Source: Pseudomonadales bacterium (GTDB lineage Bacteria; Pseudomonadota; Gammaproteobacteria; Pseudomonadales; Azotimanducaceae). Taken from it: DNA of 49,701 nt. A model generated the notes under the pieces. It was not told the DNA's origin. It saw only the letters and a program-made list of their open reading frames with translations, and made no database searches. The DNA is taken from positions 1 to 49,701 of the forward strand of contig JAGWBO010000020.1 of NCBI GenBank assembly GCA_021295855.1, read 5' to 3'. The position numbers and the translations under genes were made by a program. How positions within the stretch are numbered: the stretch's first letter is position 1; each line of letters starts with the position of its first letter. Positions 17,535 through 25,885 of the stretch are shown here, one piece after another.

Positions 17535-18023
17535 TCACGACGCGGGTGCGAAGTGTCCGTACGCGCCCTGGAAAAAAAGTAGCGGTCCTAGATTCGGTCG
17601 TTCGACCTTCAACCCTCGTACGTCAGCTACCACAATCGTGTGATCGCCGGCTTCATGTTCCGTATTGAGTGTGCAGTCGATCGTCGCGATCACGCCGTCC
17701 AACGCGGGCGTGCCCGAGATCGAATTCTCGTGCCAAGAAATATCTGGAACTTCGCCAGTCATCGCGAAAGCTTCACTGACATCGCCTTGATCCTCTGCGA
17801 GCACATTGATGCAGAACTTTCCCAAGCTTCGGATACGCGGCCAACTTGTGCTGGTTTTCTGCGGACAAAACAAGATGAGCGGAGGTTCTAGGGACAGCGA
17901 TACAAAAGACTGCGCCGCGAAACCAATCAGTTCTCCTTTTTCATTGCCGCACACCGCGACCACACCCGTCGCAAAGTGACTGACAACATGGCGGAAATCG
18001 GAGACATCGAACTCGGACGACAC
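17535..18023 (-). CDS. Flavin reductase family protein (HpaC-like)
   Basis: 162 aa NAD(P)H:flavin oxidoreductase domain of the type that supplies reduced FMN/FAD to two-component monooxygenases. It shows DFRHVVSHFATGVVAV (about residues 9-24), GFAAQSFVSLSLEPPLILFC (about 33-52), FCINVLAEDQ (about 70-79) and the terminal LLFFQGAYGHFAP. The GTG start at 18023 fits the family. It converges with the SDR gene 9 bases away. No obvious flavin monooxygenase partner lies next to it. Confidence 0.85.
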   Translation of the reverse strand: MSSEFDVSDFRHVVSHFATGVVAVCGNEKGELIGFAAQSFVSLSLEPPLILFCPQKTSTSWPRIRSLGKFCINVLAEDQGDVSEAFAMTGEVPDISWHENSISGTPALDGVIATIDCTLNTEHEAGDHTIVVADVRGLKVERPNLGPLLFFQGAYGHFAPAS

Positions 18024-18093
18024 CTAGGTTCCTTAACACAGAATCAATCAAACGATGCGTATTTTGCGCGTAGACTCGGTGCACTTAACGTGG

Positions 18094-19569
18094 TCAGGCA
18101 GCTTTAACATACGGATAAAGTTCAGCCAATGGCGCAGATCTGCCGTCAGCCTGCACAATTCGACAGTGCTCGCGTTGGAGCTCCCGCGGCTCATCCACGC
18201 CACATGAATGCGCGATGATCGCGAGTTCCTTGCGGATACCCATCGCATACTGATAAACACGTTCCGCCTTGTCGATCGGATCTAAACCTCGTTGTAGTCG
18301 TTTGTTATGCGTTGTGATACCGGTTGGACACGTGTTCTTGTTGCATTGCAACGCTTGAATGCAGCCAAGTGCAAACATGAATCCGCGCGCAGTAACTACG
18401 AAGTCAGCACCCGCACATACCGCCCAAGCCACACCAGTGGGGGTGATCATCTTGCCGCTAGCGATTACGCGAATACGATCGCGTAAGCCGTGACGCGTAA
18501 GCGTGTCAACAACTGTCGGCAAGCTCTCACGAATCGGGATTCCAACGTTGTCTATCAAACTCATTGGCGCAGCACCCGTGCCGCCATCCGCACTATCAAC
18601 CGTGATGAAGTCAGGTGCTGATTCCTCGCCGCGTTCACGAATTAGCATGCACATTTCGTCAAGCCATTCAAATGATCCCATCACGGTTTTGAACCCGGTT
18701 GGTTTACACGTTATCGAGCGAACTCGATTCACGAAATCCAATAGATCTGAAACAGAATCGATCTCAAGGTGACGATTAGGCGAGATTGATGCCTGACCCA
18801 CCGGTATCTTCCGAATCGCCGCTATCTCTTCGGTTACCTTGACTGCAGGCAATATGCCGCCTTTACCTGGTTTTGCGCCTTGCGAGATCTTGATTTCAAA
18901 CATTCGAATTTGCTCGTGCGCGGCGACGTCTTCGAGCAGTTTCTCGCTGAGATTCCCATTTTCGTCGCGCACACCATATTTCGCAGTGCCGATCTGAAAC
19001 ACTACGCTTCCCCCCGCGTTGAGGTGGTGTTCCGATAGACCGCCCTCTCCGGTATTTATCCAAACACCGGCACGCTTAGTACCTTCTGCAAGCGCCTTGA
19101 GTGCAGGTGTCGAAATCGCACCGAAACTCATACCAGACCCATTGAAGATGTATCGATGTAAGAATGGGAAGTCGGTGTAAGGTCCAATGATGAGTGGTGT
19201 GATTTCCCGATTTTCTTCCTGTTACCGAGGGAACATTGTGTTGGCAAACATGATCGTGCCGACCGGTCGCAAATCACGTGTCGAGCCGAACGCGGTGGTG
19301 TTATCCGTGTTTTTCGCTGCCCGATATACCCATGTGCGTTCCGCCCTATTGAAAGGTAACTCTTCACGATCCATGGCGAAGAAGTACTGACGGAAAAACT
19401 CACCTAGCTTCTCAAATAGGTAACGAAATCGACCAATAACTGGATAGTTTCTACGAATCGCATGTGTCGTTTGCGTCCGATCAATGAAATACAACACGAC
19501 GACGATTAATCCGCCGATGCCTACGATGAAAACGAACAGCTGCACCAGTACGTCAAGAAGGGTGATCAT
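18094..19569 (-). pseudogene. FMN-binding glutamate-synthase-like protein, interrupted by one in-frame TAA
   Basis: Membrane-anchored relative of the GltB synthase domain. The start at 19569 follows AAGGAGAA on the minus strand. Residues 4-27 form one membrane helix, followed by FRQYFFAMDREELPFNRA and RDLRPVGTIMF. A TAA at 19222-19224 then interrupts the frame. Reading through gives QEENREITPLIIGPY and FNGSGMSFGAISTPAL in the same frame to 18094. The rest has GEGGLSEHH, DSADGGTGAAPMSL and CIQALQCNKNTCPTG, the Cys-x5-Cys-x4-Cys 3Fe-4S motif. Spacing around the stop equals the family's, so this looks like a single substitution (for example CAA to TAA), not a frameshift. Either a recent pseudogene, a sequence error or a readthrough stop. 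Confidence 0.82.
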
Positions 19570-19678
19570 TTGGATTCTCCTTGTAAACTCTGCTCGAGTC
19601 GAGAAGTGAGACGAGTGTCGCTATATGAAACGTTCGCGTTAACGTGTCACCTCATTGTCGAAAGTCGTTCAGTCCTCA

Positions 19679-19864
19679 CTATGTTAGACCCGTTGAGGCA
19701 TACCAAGTACGCAAGTCTCGCAGCATTTCATCAGCATCCTGAGGATTAGCGTGCGTCGCCAAATCCCCAAACGTCTTAAGATTGTGCACCTTCCCCCACT
19801 CGACGACGAAAGCACCGACCCTCCGATCGTACCCATGCAGTCTAGTTGTTAAGGAAACGCTCAT
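19679..19864 (-). CDS. Small hypothetical protein, 61 aa
   Basis: From the ATG at 19864 the product begins MSVSLTTRLHGYDRRVGAFV and ends in TWYASTGLT, a soluble, well-mixed composition that looks like a real protein instead of a shadow frame. It lies between the glutamate-synthase-like gene (same strand) and the divergent DUF5916 gene whose ATG is at 19908. There is no clear ribosome site. I recognise no family. A TTG at 19897 would add 11 residues. Confidence 0.4.
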   Translation of the reverse strand: MSVSLTTRLHGYDRRVGAFVVEWGKVHNLKTFGDLATHANPQDADEMLRDLRTWYASTGLT

Positions 19865-19907
19865 CGGGTCTACGATCGGAATAGAAGTCAGGTTCAATCG
19901 AACTTCG

Positions 19908-22026
19908 ATGGTTAAATCAGCGTTCGCGCCTATCGGCGTTCTACTTTATTGTTGCTTATGCACCAACAGCGCATTTGCACTCGAAGATGCGGACTCTCGA
20001 CCTCGAGCGCAAGCCACGTACCTCTCGCTTGCGCCAGTTTTCGACGGAAAAGTGGATGGAGATCCAGCGTGGAAAGACCTTCCAAAGTTAACAAATTTCA
20101 CGCAACAGATTCCGATTAACGGTAGCGCAGCGACGATGGCGACAGAGGTCCTCATCGGCTATACGGACGAAGCGCTCCATATCGCATTCATTGCATACGA
20201 AGATGACATCGAAGACATGGCACCCTCAAGTAATGGTTGGGAATCCGACGGAGTGGTAGTGGTCATCGATCCTTATCAGAGTGAAGTGACCGGCGTGGCT
20301 TTTTCGACCAATCAAACTGGCGTTGAATGGGATGCTTCGCTTTTTAACGGAAATACGGATTGGAACTGGTATCAATGAAGACAACTGGAGTGTCGAAATG
20401 GTTGTCCCTTTTGCGTCTCTTCAGTATCCAAAGCAAGAGGTCCAGTCCTGGGGTTTTAACTTCAGCCGCTACGTCAGAAATCGCAATGAGAATTCAGTTT
20501 GGGCGCCTATACCACGTCAGTTTTCTATTTGGCGACTCGGTTTAGCCGGCATCATTGAGAACATCAAACCTCCTCCTTCTAAACGAAACGTTAGATTCAA
20601 TCCATACGTAATTGCGGCGCGTGGTGATGGACTTGACGCCGATTTAGTCGACCGTTCCGACTACGGTTTCGACGTCCTCTATTCGCTGACGCCAACACTT
20701 AATTTCACCTCAACATTCAACACAGACTTTGCGCAAGTTGAGTCGGATCAACTACAAATCATCACCGGTCGCTTTAGTCTGTTTTTTCCAGAGACTCGAC
20801 CGTTTTTTCTTGAGAATAGCGCTCTCTTCACGATCGGAGTACCTCGAGAGACACTCGTGTTTCATAGTCGACGGATTGGAATTGCTCGAAACGGTACAAG
20901 ATTGCCGATGGATGGCGGTGTCAAACTAACCGGTCACGTCGGACGACAGAACGAAGTCGGTTTGATGTATTTACGCGCTGACAGTGCAACTGGTGAAGGC
21001 TACGAAGATTTCGCGATAGCCCGTTACAGCCGAAGTTTGACGAACCGATCTAAATTCGGGTTCCTCGCAACGAATCGCGATTCTGGTCCCCACCAGTCTC
21101 AATCGTTCGCGAGCGACGTACAGTGGGGAATCGGTGAATACGGCGAAATACGCTCATTTATTGCGACCACGCATTCGAATGATGGGGTCGATCGCGACGA
21201 CGAGTACACGTACGCGTTCTACGGTACCTACAACTCACCGAACTGGCAGTCAAGCACCAGCTATCACGAAGTCGGCGCTGGATTCAACCCCGCGATGGGT
21301 TTTGTACAACGCCGCAATTCGCGAAAGGTTCACGTAGCATCACAACGATCGGTTCCGATGGATGGAAAGTGGGGGTTGCGCGAGTGGCAACCTCATGGCA
21401 ACTACACAGCGTATTGGGATTTCGATGGCTACAAGGAGAGCGGATACCTACATCTCGACAATCATTTCGTTTGGCAGAACGGCGCAAACTTCTCAACTGC
21501 GCTAAACCTTGCCCAAGAAGGCGTTCGATATCCTTTCTATATTGCCGGCGAAAAGGTATTAGTAGGCGAATACGAATCGCCTGAACTCAGCGTCAGCGTG
21601 AACGGACCATTTGATCGACGGTGGGGAATTGGTGGCGCATTAAATACTGGTGGCTTCTATCAAGGCGATCGTACTGGTCTCAGCGTCTGGTCTAACTACA
21701 CGTTTAGTGAGCACCTAAATATGTCGTTTGGCTACAACTTCAGCAAAGTCGACTTTCCGAATCTCGAAAAACCGTTTGATTTCGCACTTACTAGCTTCGG
21801 ATTGCGTGCAGCGTTCACGCCAAGAGTAACGCTGTCCGGGAGATTGCAATATAACGACGCGGATGACATTCTGTCCGCCAATATTCGGTTCGCATGGCTT
21901 AGATCTGCCAGCACTGGTTTTTACTTGGTCTACAGTGAAGTTGACGATGGCAATTCCACCGAAGACGTTAGCCACAGACGTTCGATCGTGTTGAAATACA
22001 GTCACATGTTTGACATGAACTTCTGA
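19908..22026 (+). pseudogene. DUF5916 outer-membrane protein with CBM9-like N-domain, frame broken by an apparent short deletion
   Basis: From the ATG at 19908 a signal peptide (MVKSAFAPIGVLLYCCLC to about residue 24) is followed by a CBM9-like sugar-binding fold: APVFDGKVDGDPAWKDL, EVLIGYTDEALHIAF, NQTGVEWDASLFNGNTDWNW. The frame ends at TGA 20376-20378. The matching sequence resumes around 20365 one frame over as TGINEDNWSVEMVVPFASL and runs to 22026 as a beta-barrel (DUF5916), with NTDFAQVESDQ, FFPETRPFFLENS and a final Phe. Relatives carry about eight or nine residues (VW-containing) between WNW and the INED motif, so about 26 bases seem lost. The barrel is otherwise undamaged. Possible role: glycan or macromolecule uptake at the outer membrane (inference). 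Confidence 0.8.
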
Positions 22027-22141
22027 CCGAAACCTTGCAATGTTTCGATAGGCGGATCCCAACGGACCAGCGAGTTCCCTCGTCGTGCTCGTTATTTAAG
22101 CTCATGGATAATCGCCTGCTTCAAATCGATACGGCGAAATT

Positions 22142-23071
22142 GTGCCCCTACTGAGTGAATACCGCGCTCTCCTCGACCAGTTGGCCGAGGCGGATGCACC
22201 TCCGCTGACTGACATGCCCATTTCAGCAGCTCGGGCGATGTTTCGTGTCGCGCAGCCAACTCGACCAGATATCGTAGTCGCGAGCGTAACCGATCGAACG
22301 ATTGAGGGTCGAAACGGTTCGATTCCGATTCGAATCTACACACCACCCGGCACAGGTCCATTTCCCGTTACCATGATGTTCCATGGTGGCGGCTGGGTAA
22401 TAGGCGATTTGGAAACTGTCGACGCACAATCGCGTCAGGTGTGTAACCAAGTTGGTTGTGTCGTGGTCGCTGTCGACTACCGACTTGCACCTGAACACCG
22501 ATTTCCAGCAGCTGCCGAAGACTGCTACGACGCAACGGTATGGACACACAAGAATGCCGCAGAACTCGACGTAGATCCAGCGCAATTAGCGGTCGCAGGT
22601 GATAGTGCTGGCGGAAACCTAGCTGCTGTAGTCGCACAAATGGCTCGAGACACGAACGGACCGCCGCTGGTTTTTCAGCTTCTCGTTTACCCGGTTACAA
22701 ACGGACGTGTTTTCGAGACCGCGTCCTACCGAGATAACGCCGAAGGCTACATGTTGACAGCTGATTCAATGCATTGGTTTTGGAATCACTACGCGGATAC
22801 AGCAGATCGGACTAATCCTTACGCCTCGCCTCTCTGTGCAGACGACCTGTCGAATCTGCCTCCAGCATTTGTGCAAGTTGCTGAGTTCGATCCACTTCGT
22901 GATGAAGGGCTTCAATATGCGGAAGCACTTTCCGCGGCTGGCGTCGCTACAAGCTCGCATTGTTACGAAGGATTCATTCATGGATTCTTTTCCCATTTTG
23001 ATACTGTACCGCCAACACGGCAAGCGATGAATGACGCTTGCGCGGCGTTACAAGACTCTTTCAGTCATTAA
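22142..23071 (+). CDS. Alpha/beta hydrolase, hormone-sensitive-lipase family esterase
   Basis: 309 aa esterase or lipase of family IV. The HGGGW oxyanion motif (about residues 81-85) precedes DYRLAPEHRFPAA (about 117-129). The nucleophile elbow is GDSAGGN (Ser about 160), the acid lies in EFDPLRDEG (about 253) and the catalytic His in YEGFIHGFF (about 284). No signal peptide, so it acts in the cytoplasm. GTG start; a start-proximal LLSEYRALLDQLAEA helix fits the family's cap. It is followed 21 bases later by an SDR, probably in one transcript, consistent with ester hydrolysis feeding oxidation. Confidence 0.9.
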   Translation: MPLLSEYRALLDQLAEADAPPLTDMPISAARAMFRVAQPTRPDIVVASVTDRTIEGRNGSIPIRIYTPPGTGPFPVTMMFHGGGWVIGDLETVDAQSRQVCNQVGCVVVAVDYRLAPEHRFPAAAEDCYDATVWTHKNAAELDVDPAQLAVAGDSAGGNLAAVVAQMARDTNGPPLVFQLLVYPVTNGRVFETASYRDNAEGYMLTADSMHWFWNHYADTADRTNPYASPLCADDLSNLPPAFVQVAEFDPLRDEGLQYAEALSAAGVATSSHCYEGFIHGFFSHFDTVPPTRQAMNDACAALQDSFSH

Positions 23072-23092
23072 AGGCAAAGGACAGAACTCATC

Positions 23093-23815
23093 GTGAAAAC
23101 TGCAGTCGTAATTGGCGTAGGTCCGCTCAATGGACTAGGAGCGCAATTGGGTGTTCGTTTTGCAGAACGTGGCTTACGCACGTACGTCGCTGGTCGAACT
23201 CAGGCAAGTGTCGACGCTGTTGCTGAACATATCCGCGCACAAGGTCACGACGCCAAAGGCGTAGTAACTGACGCACGTGATTCGGACTCGATCGCTTCAC
23301 TATTCAACCTCGCGACCGCTGGCCAAAACGAATTGACACTCGCGATCTATAACGTCGGTAACAACACGCCAGGTCGTATCGTTGACATGGATCCAAAATA
23401 CTTCGAGACGAGTTGGCGCACTTGCTGTTTCGGCGGTTTTCTCTTCGCGCAAGAAGCCGTTAACCGCATGTCGCCGAACGGAGGCACCTTGCTATTTACC
23501 GGCGCTAGCGCATCGATGCGGGGACGAGCGAATTTTGGCGCTTTTAATTCCAGCAAAGGTGCTTTACGCCTGCTAGCACAAGCACTAGCGAAAGAATGTG
23601 GACCGGACGGTGTGCATGTCGGTCACGTGGTCATCGACGGACCAATTGGCGGCGACAAAATCATCAAGGGCATTCCACAATACGCTGAGCAAGTCGGAGA
23701 AGCGGGATTGATCGACCTCGCGGGAATCGTTGACGCGTACGAGTACATGTACGATCAACCACGACGTGCATGGACCTTCGAAGTCGACGTGCGCACGTCG
23801 ATTGAGAAGTGGTGA
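23093..23815 (+). CDS. SDR-family protein with Phe at the catalytic Tyr position
   Basis: 240 aa Rossmann protein of the SDR superfamily: cofactor loop IGVGPLNGLG (about residues 7-16), AGRT at the end of strand 2, YNVGNN in place of NNAG (about 86-91), and FTGASASMRG. The segment where YxxxK is expected reads AFNSSKGALR: Lys is kept (about 159) but Tyr is replaced by Phe. This occurs in a subgroup I recall from proteobacteria, so it may be a family trait with altered or lost chemistry and not damage. It is co-transcribed with the upstream esterase. Confidence 0.8.
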   Translation: MKTAVVIGVGPLNGLGAQLGVRFAERGLRTYVAGRTQASVDAVAEHIRAQGHDAKGVVTDARDSDSIASLFNLATAGQNELTLAIYNVGNNTPGRIVDMDPKYFETSWRTCCFGGFLFAQEAVNRMSPNGGTLLFTGASASMRGRANFGAFNSSKGALRLLAQALAKECGPDGVHVGHVVIDGPIGGDKIIKGIPQYAEQVGEAGLIDLAGIVDAYEYMYDQPRRAWTFEVDVRTSIEKW

Positions 23816-23989
23816 AGCGCACGAAACACCAATCGATGGCTAATCGGTGACGAATTAAGGAGCCGAGTTCCACGCAAGGCGCGAAGCAAACATCATCACA
23901 ATTTCGCTAAAGTACACCAAACCGCTTGCGGTCCGCAAAACTGCCCGATTTCGCAACCACCGACCGCTCATCAACCAACTCTGCACAAC

Positions 23990-24019
23990 TAAAAAAAAGC
24001 CGCGGGACAAGCCGCGGCT
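23990..24019 (-). terminator. Rho-independent terminator after the MaoC pair
   Basis: AGCCGCGG (23998-24005) pairs with CCGCGGCT (24012-24019) around a 6-base loop. On the minus strand the stem is followed by eight consecutive T. It sits 23 bases beyond the stop of the minus-strand MaoC gene, ending that operon. Confidence 0.92.
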
Positions 24020-24041
24020 CATTTACGGTAGTTGACTCGAG

Positions 24042-24449
24042 CTAATCAACACGCGCCTGAGCGGTGCCTTTCGCGACTTCGACACCGTTCTGATTGGTCG
24101 TCGACACCGAGAGGTTTACCAGACCGTCCTCCAAAGATTCCACTGTCGCAGTCGACTGTAGAGTGTCCCCGGGAAAGACCTGACTCGTAAACCGCACACC
24201 GAATTCCGTAAGGCGACCGTCGCCTACATAGTTCGTCAACATCCGCCCAGTTAGACCCATAGTCAGCATGCCATGTGCGAAAACCGTCGGATAGCCTGCA
24301 ACCTTCGTGGCAAACGGTTCGTCTGTGTGCACCGGGTTGTAGTCTCCAGATGCGCCTGCATACATCACGATCTGAGTTCGTTTCAAATCTTCAACGACCG
24401 TTTCAGAATATGTGTCGCCAATGTTCAGTTCACTTGCTTTTAATGCCAT
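24042..24449 (-). CDS. MaoC-like hot-dog dehydratase (catalytic half)
   Basis: 135 aa hot-dog-fold (R)-specific enoyl-CoA hydratase subunit. The hydratase motif is visible as AGASGDYNPVHTDEPFA (about residues 31-47, catalytic Asp and His), followed by FAHGMLTMGL (about 57-66) and RFTSQVFPGDTL. AGGAG stands 7 bases before the ATG. It lies 9 bases downstream of the 179-aa FAS1-like partner. Such split MaoC pairs form heterodimeric hydratases, as in mycobacterial HadAB and ChsH1-ChsH2, so the two gene products likely act as one enzyme in beta-oxidation of a bulky acyl-CoA. Confidence 0.88.
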   Translation of the reverse strand: MALKASELNIGDTYSETVVEDLKRTQIVMYAGASGDYNPVHTDEPFATKVAGYPTVFAHGMLTMGLTGRMLTNYVGDGRLTEFGVRFTSQVFPGDTLQSTATVESLEDGLVNLSVSTTNQNGVEVAKGTAQARVD

Positions 24450-24458
24450 TACGTTCTC

Positions 24459-24998
24459 CTACTTCTGATCGACAGGTCGTTCGGTAGTCACGCCAACGCT
24501 TGTCGCGGTCACGACCAACTCACCGTTTTGATCTCGATATTCAGTTATTGACTCTCGAAATACGAGCTTTCCTGAACGTCGTCCAACTCGTTCCCAAGAC
24601 TCACCTGGGCGTGATGCAGCAGTCAAGATGTCCCCGACTTTCGGGTGACGGTGATAGACGTATCGTTGCTCCGCATGTAAGCCGCCACCGCCCTGACTTT
24701 GTCGGCTGCGTCCACCATCTTCCGAGTCTTTCTCTTCGGTTTTGGGTGCTTCGCGACGGATCGCGCTCGTCGGGTTTGATCCTGAACCCATCCATCCGAT
24801 ACCATCCATGCTTGGACGTAGACCATAGGTGGAATCAAATTGTGCGCTAGCCTGCACAAATGTCGGTGGTGCGATGATCGCACCCGGTTCCGCAGCTTCG
24901 GCGTATTCCTTGTCGTAGTAGATCTGATTTCCATCACCGATTGATCGAGCAAACATCATGATGTGACTTGCCTCAACCGAGAATTTGTCAACCGCCAT
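24459..24998 (-). CDS. MaoC N-terminal (FAS1-like) dehydratase-domain protein
   Basis: 179 aa partner of the downstream MaoC gene, with a degenerate hot-dog domain: VEASHIMMFARSIGDGNQIYYD (cited to 20 residues: VEASHIMMFARSIGDGNQIY), then PGAIIAPPTFVQASAQFD (about residues 38-55) and AEQRYVYHRHPKVGDIL. A hydrophilic, Gly/Ser/Arg-rich insertion at about 85-107 separates the two halves and is probably disordered. AGGAGG lies 4 bases before the ATG, a strong site. No HTD/DxxxH catalytic dyad is visible, which fits the non-catalytic or acyl-chain-accommodating subunit. Confidence 0.82.
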   Translation of the reverse strand: MAVDKFSVEASHIMMFARSIGDGNQIYYDKEYAEAAEPGAIIAPPTFVQASAQFDSTYGLRPSMDGIGWMGSGSNPTSAIRREAPKTEEKDSEDGGRSRQSQGGGGLHAEQRYVYHRHPKVGDILTAASRPGESWERVGRRSGKLVFRESITEYRDQNGELVVTATSVGVTTERPVDQK

Positions 24999-25058
24999 TT
25001 TTCCTCCTAAATGGTTGGATAGGGTTTGACTCTGCGTTTTTGCTGTAGCCGTGCTTCA

Positions 25059-25835
25059 CTAACTTCCCTTGAAATTTGGGGCGCGCTTTTCTAGAAAAGC
25101 ACGAATCCCCTCTTTCGCGTCATCGGTCTGAACTAATGCACCTTGTGCGTATTTCTCAAGCATTTGAGCGGCAGCCGTGCTCGCTTCCATTCCGAAATTC
25201 ACCATCATCTTCATCGTATGCGGAACAAACGGCGCGAATTCAGCAATATGTTCACTCATGGCTCGTGCTTCGTCGATGAGCTTCTCGTTCTCAACAATTC
25301 GCGTTATGAGACCAATCGCAAGTGCGCGTTCTGCTGAAATCGGCTCACCCATAAGCAACATCTCTAGACCCCAGCCGCGACCAACGATTCGTGGCAATCG
25401 AGCGGTTGCCCCTCCGCCGGGGATGATGCCAAGCTTGCCTTCTGGTGTTGCGAACTTTGAATTCGGGGTTGCGATGCGGAGATCGCAACCTAATGCCACT
25501 TCCAAGCCACCGCCCATACAGATTCCATCAATCGCTGCGATGGTTGGCTTTGGTAACCGCTCTAGTTGATCGGCAAGACCCTGAACGATTGGCTCTAGTG
25601 CTTTCCGAAAGTCACGATCTTTGACTTCGCCCAAATCTGATCCACTGGCGAACGCACGACCACCGGCGCCTGTAATCGTCACGGCACGCACGCGTTCGTC
25701 CTGCTCTGCCTCAGCTACCGCTTGCTGAAGTTCCGCGAGTGTCTCTAAAGATATCGCATTGTGTTTCTCAGGTCGATTGATCGTGATCAACGCCATAGGC
25801 GCTTCAACATCGAGACCGATTTGAGTGTAGCTCAT
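25059..25835 (-). CDS. Enoyl-CoA hydratase/isomerase family protein
   Basis: 258 aa crotonase from the ATG at 25835 (a TTG at 25847 would add four residues). It shows INRPEKHNAISLE (about residues 19-31), RAFASGSDL (about 64-72), GICMGGGLEVALGCDLRIA (about 105-123) and the acid-bearing stretch FATPEGKLGIIPGGG (about 128-142), with Glu in the position used by hydratases. The C-terminal VQTDDAKEGIRAFLEKRAP is the usual signature. It sits 60 bases upstream of the MaoC pair on the same strand, so the three probably make one catabolic unit ending at the terminator near 24000. Confidence 0.9.
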   Translation of the reverse strand: MSYTQIGLDVEAPMALITINRPEKHNAISLETLAELQQAVAEAEQDERVRAVTITGAGGRAFASGSDLGEVKDRDFRKALEPIVQGLADQLERLPKPTIAAIDGICMGGGLEVALGCDLRIATPNSKFATPEGKLGIIPGGGATARLPRIVGRGWGLEMLLMGEPISAERALAIGLITRIVENEKLIDEARAMSEHIAEFAPFVPHTMKMMVNFGMEASTAAAQMLEKYAQGALVQTDDAKEGIRAFLEKRAPNFKGS

Positions 25836-25885
25836 GCGTCGCACCAAAATGAACGGCGGATTTTAGTTAGCATGAAATTCCAGGC

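Noticed and set aside
22028..22047. CGAAAC/GTTTCG inverted repeat after the DUF5916 gene
   Set aside because: Only 6 bp with an 8-base loop and no T-run; within chance expectation.
25177..25569. 130-residue frame opposite the crotonase gene
   Set aside because: Antisense to a strongly supported crotonase; odd composition (Ser/Arg/Pro-rich).
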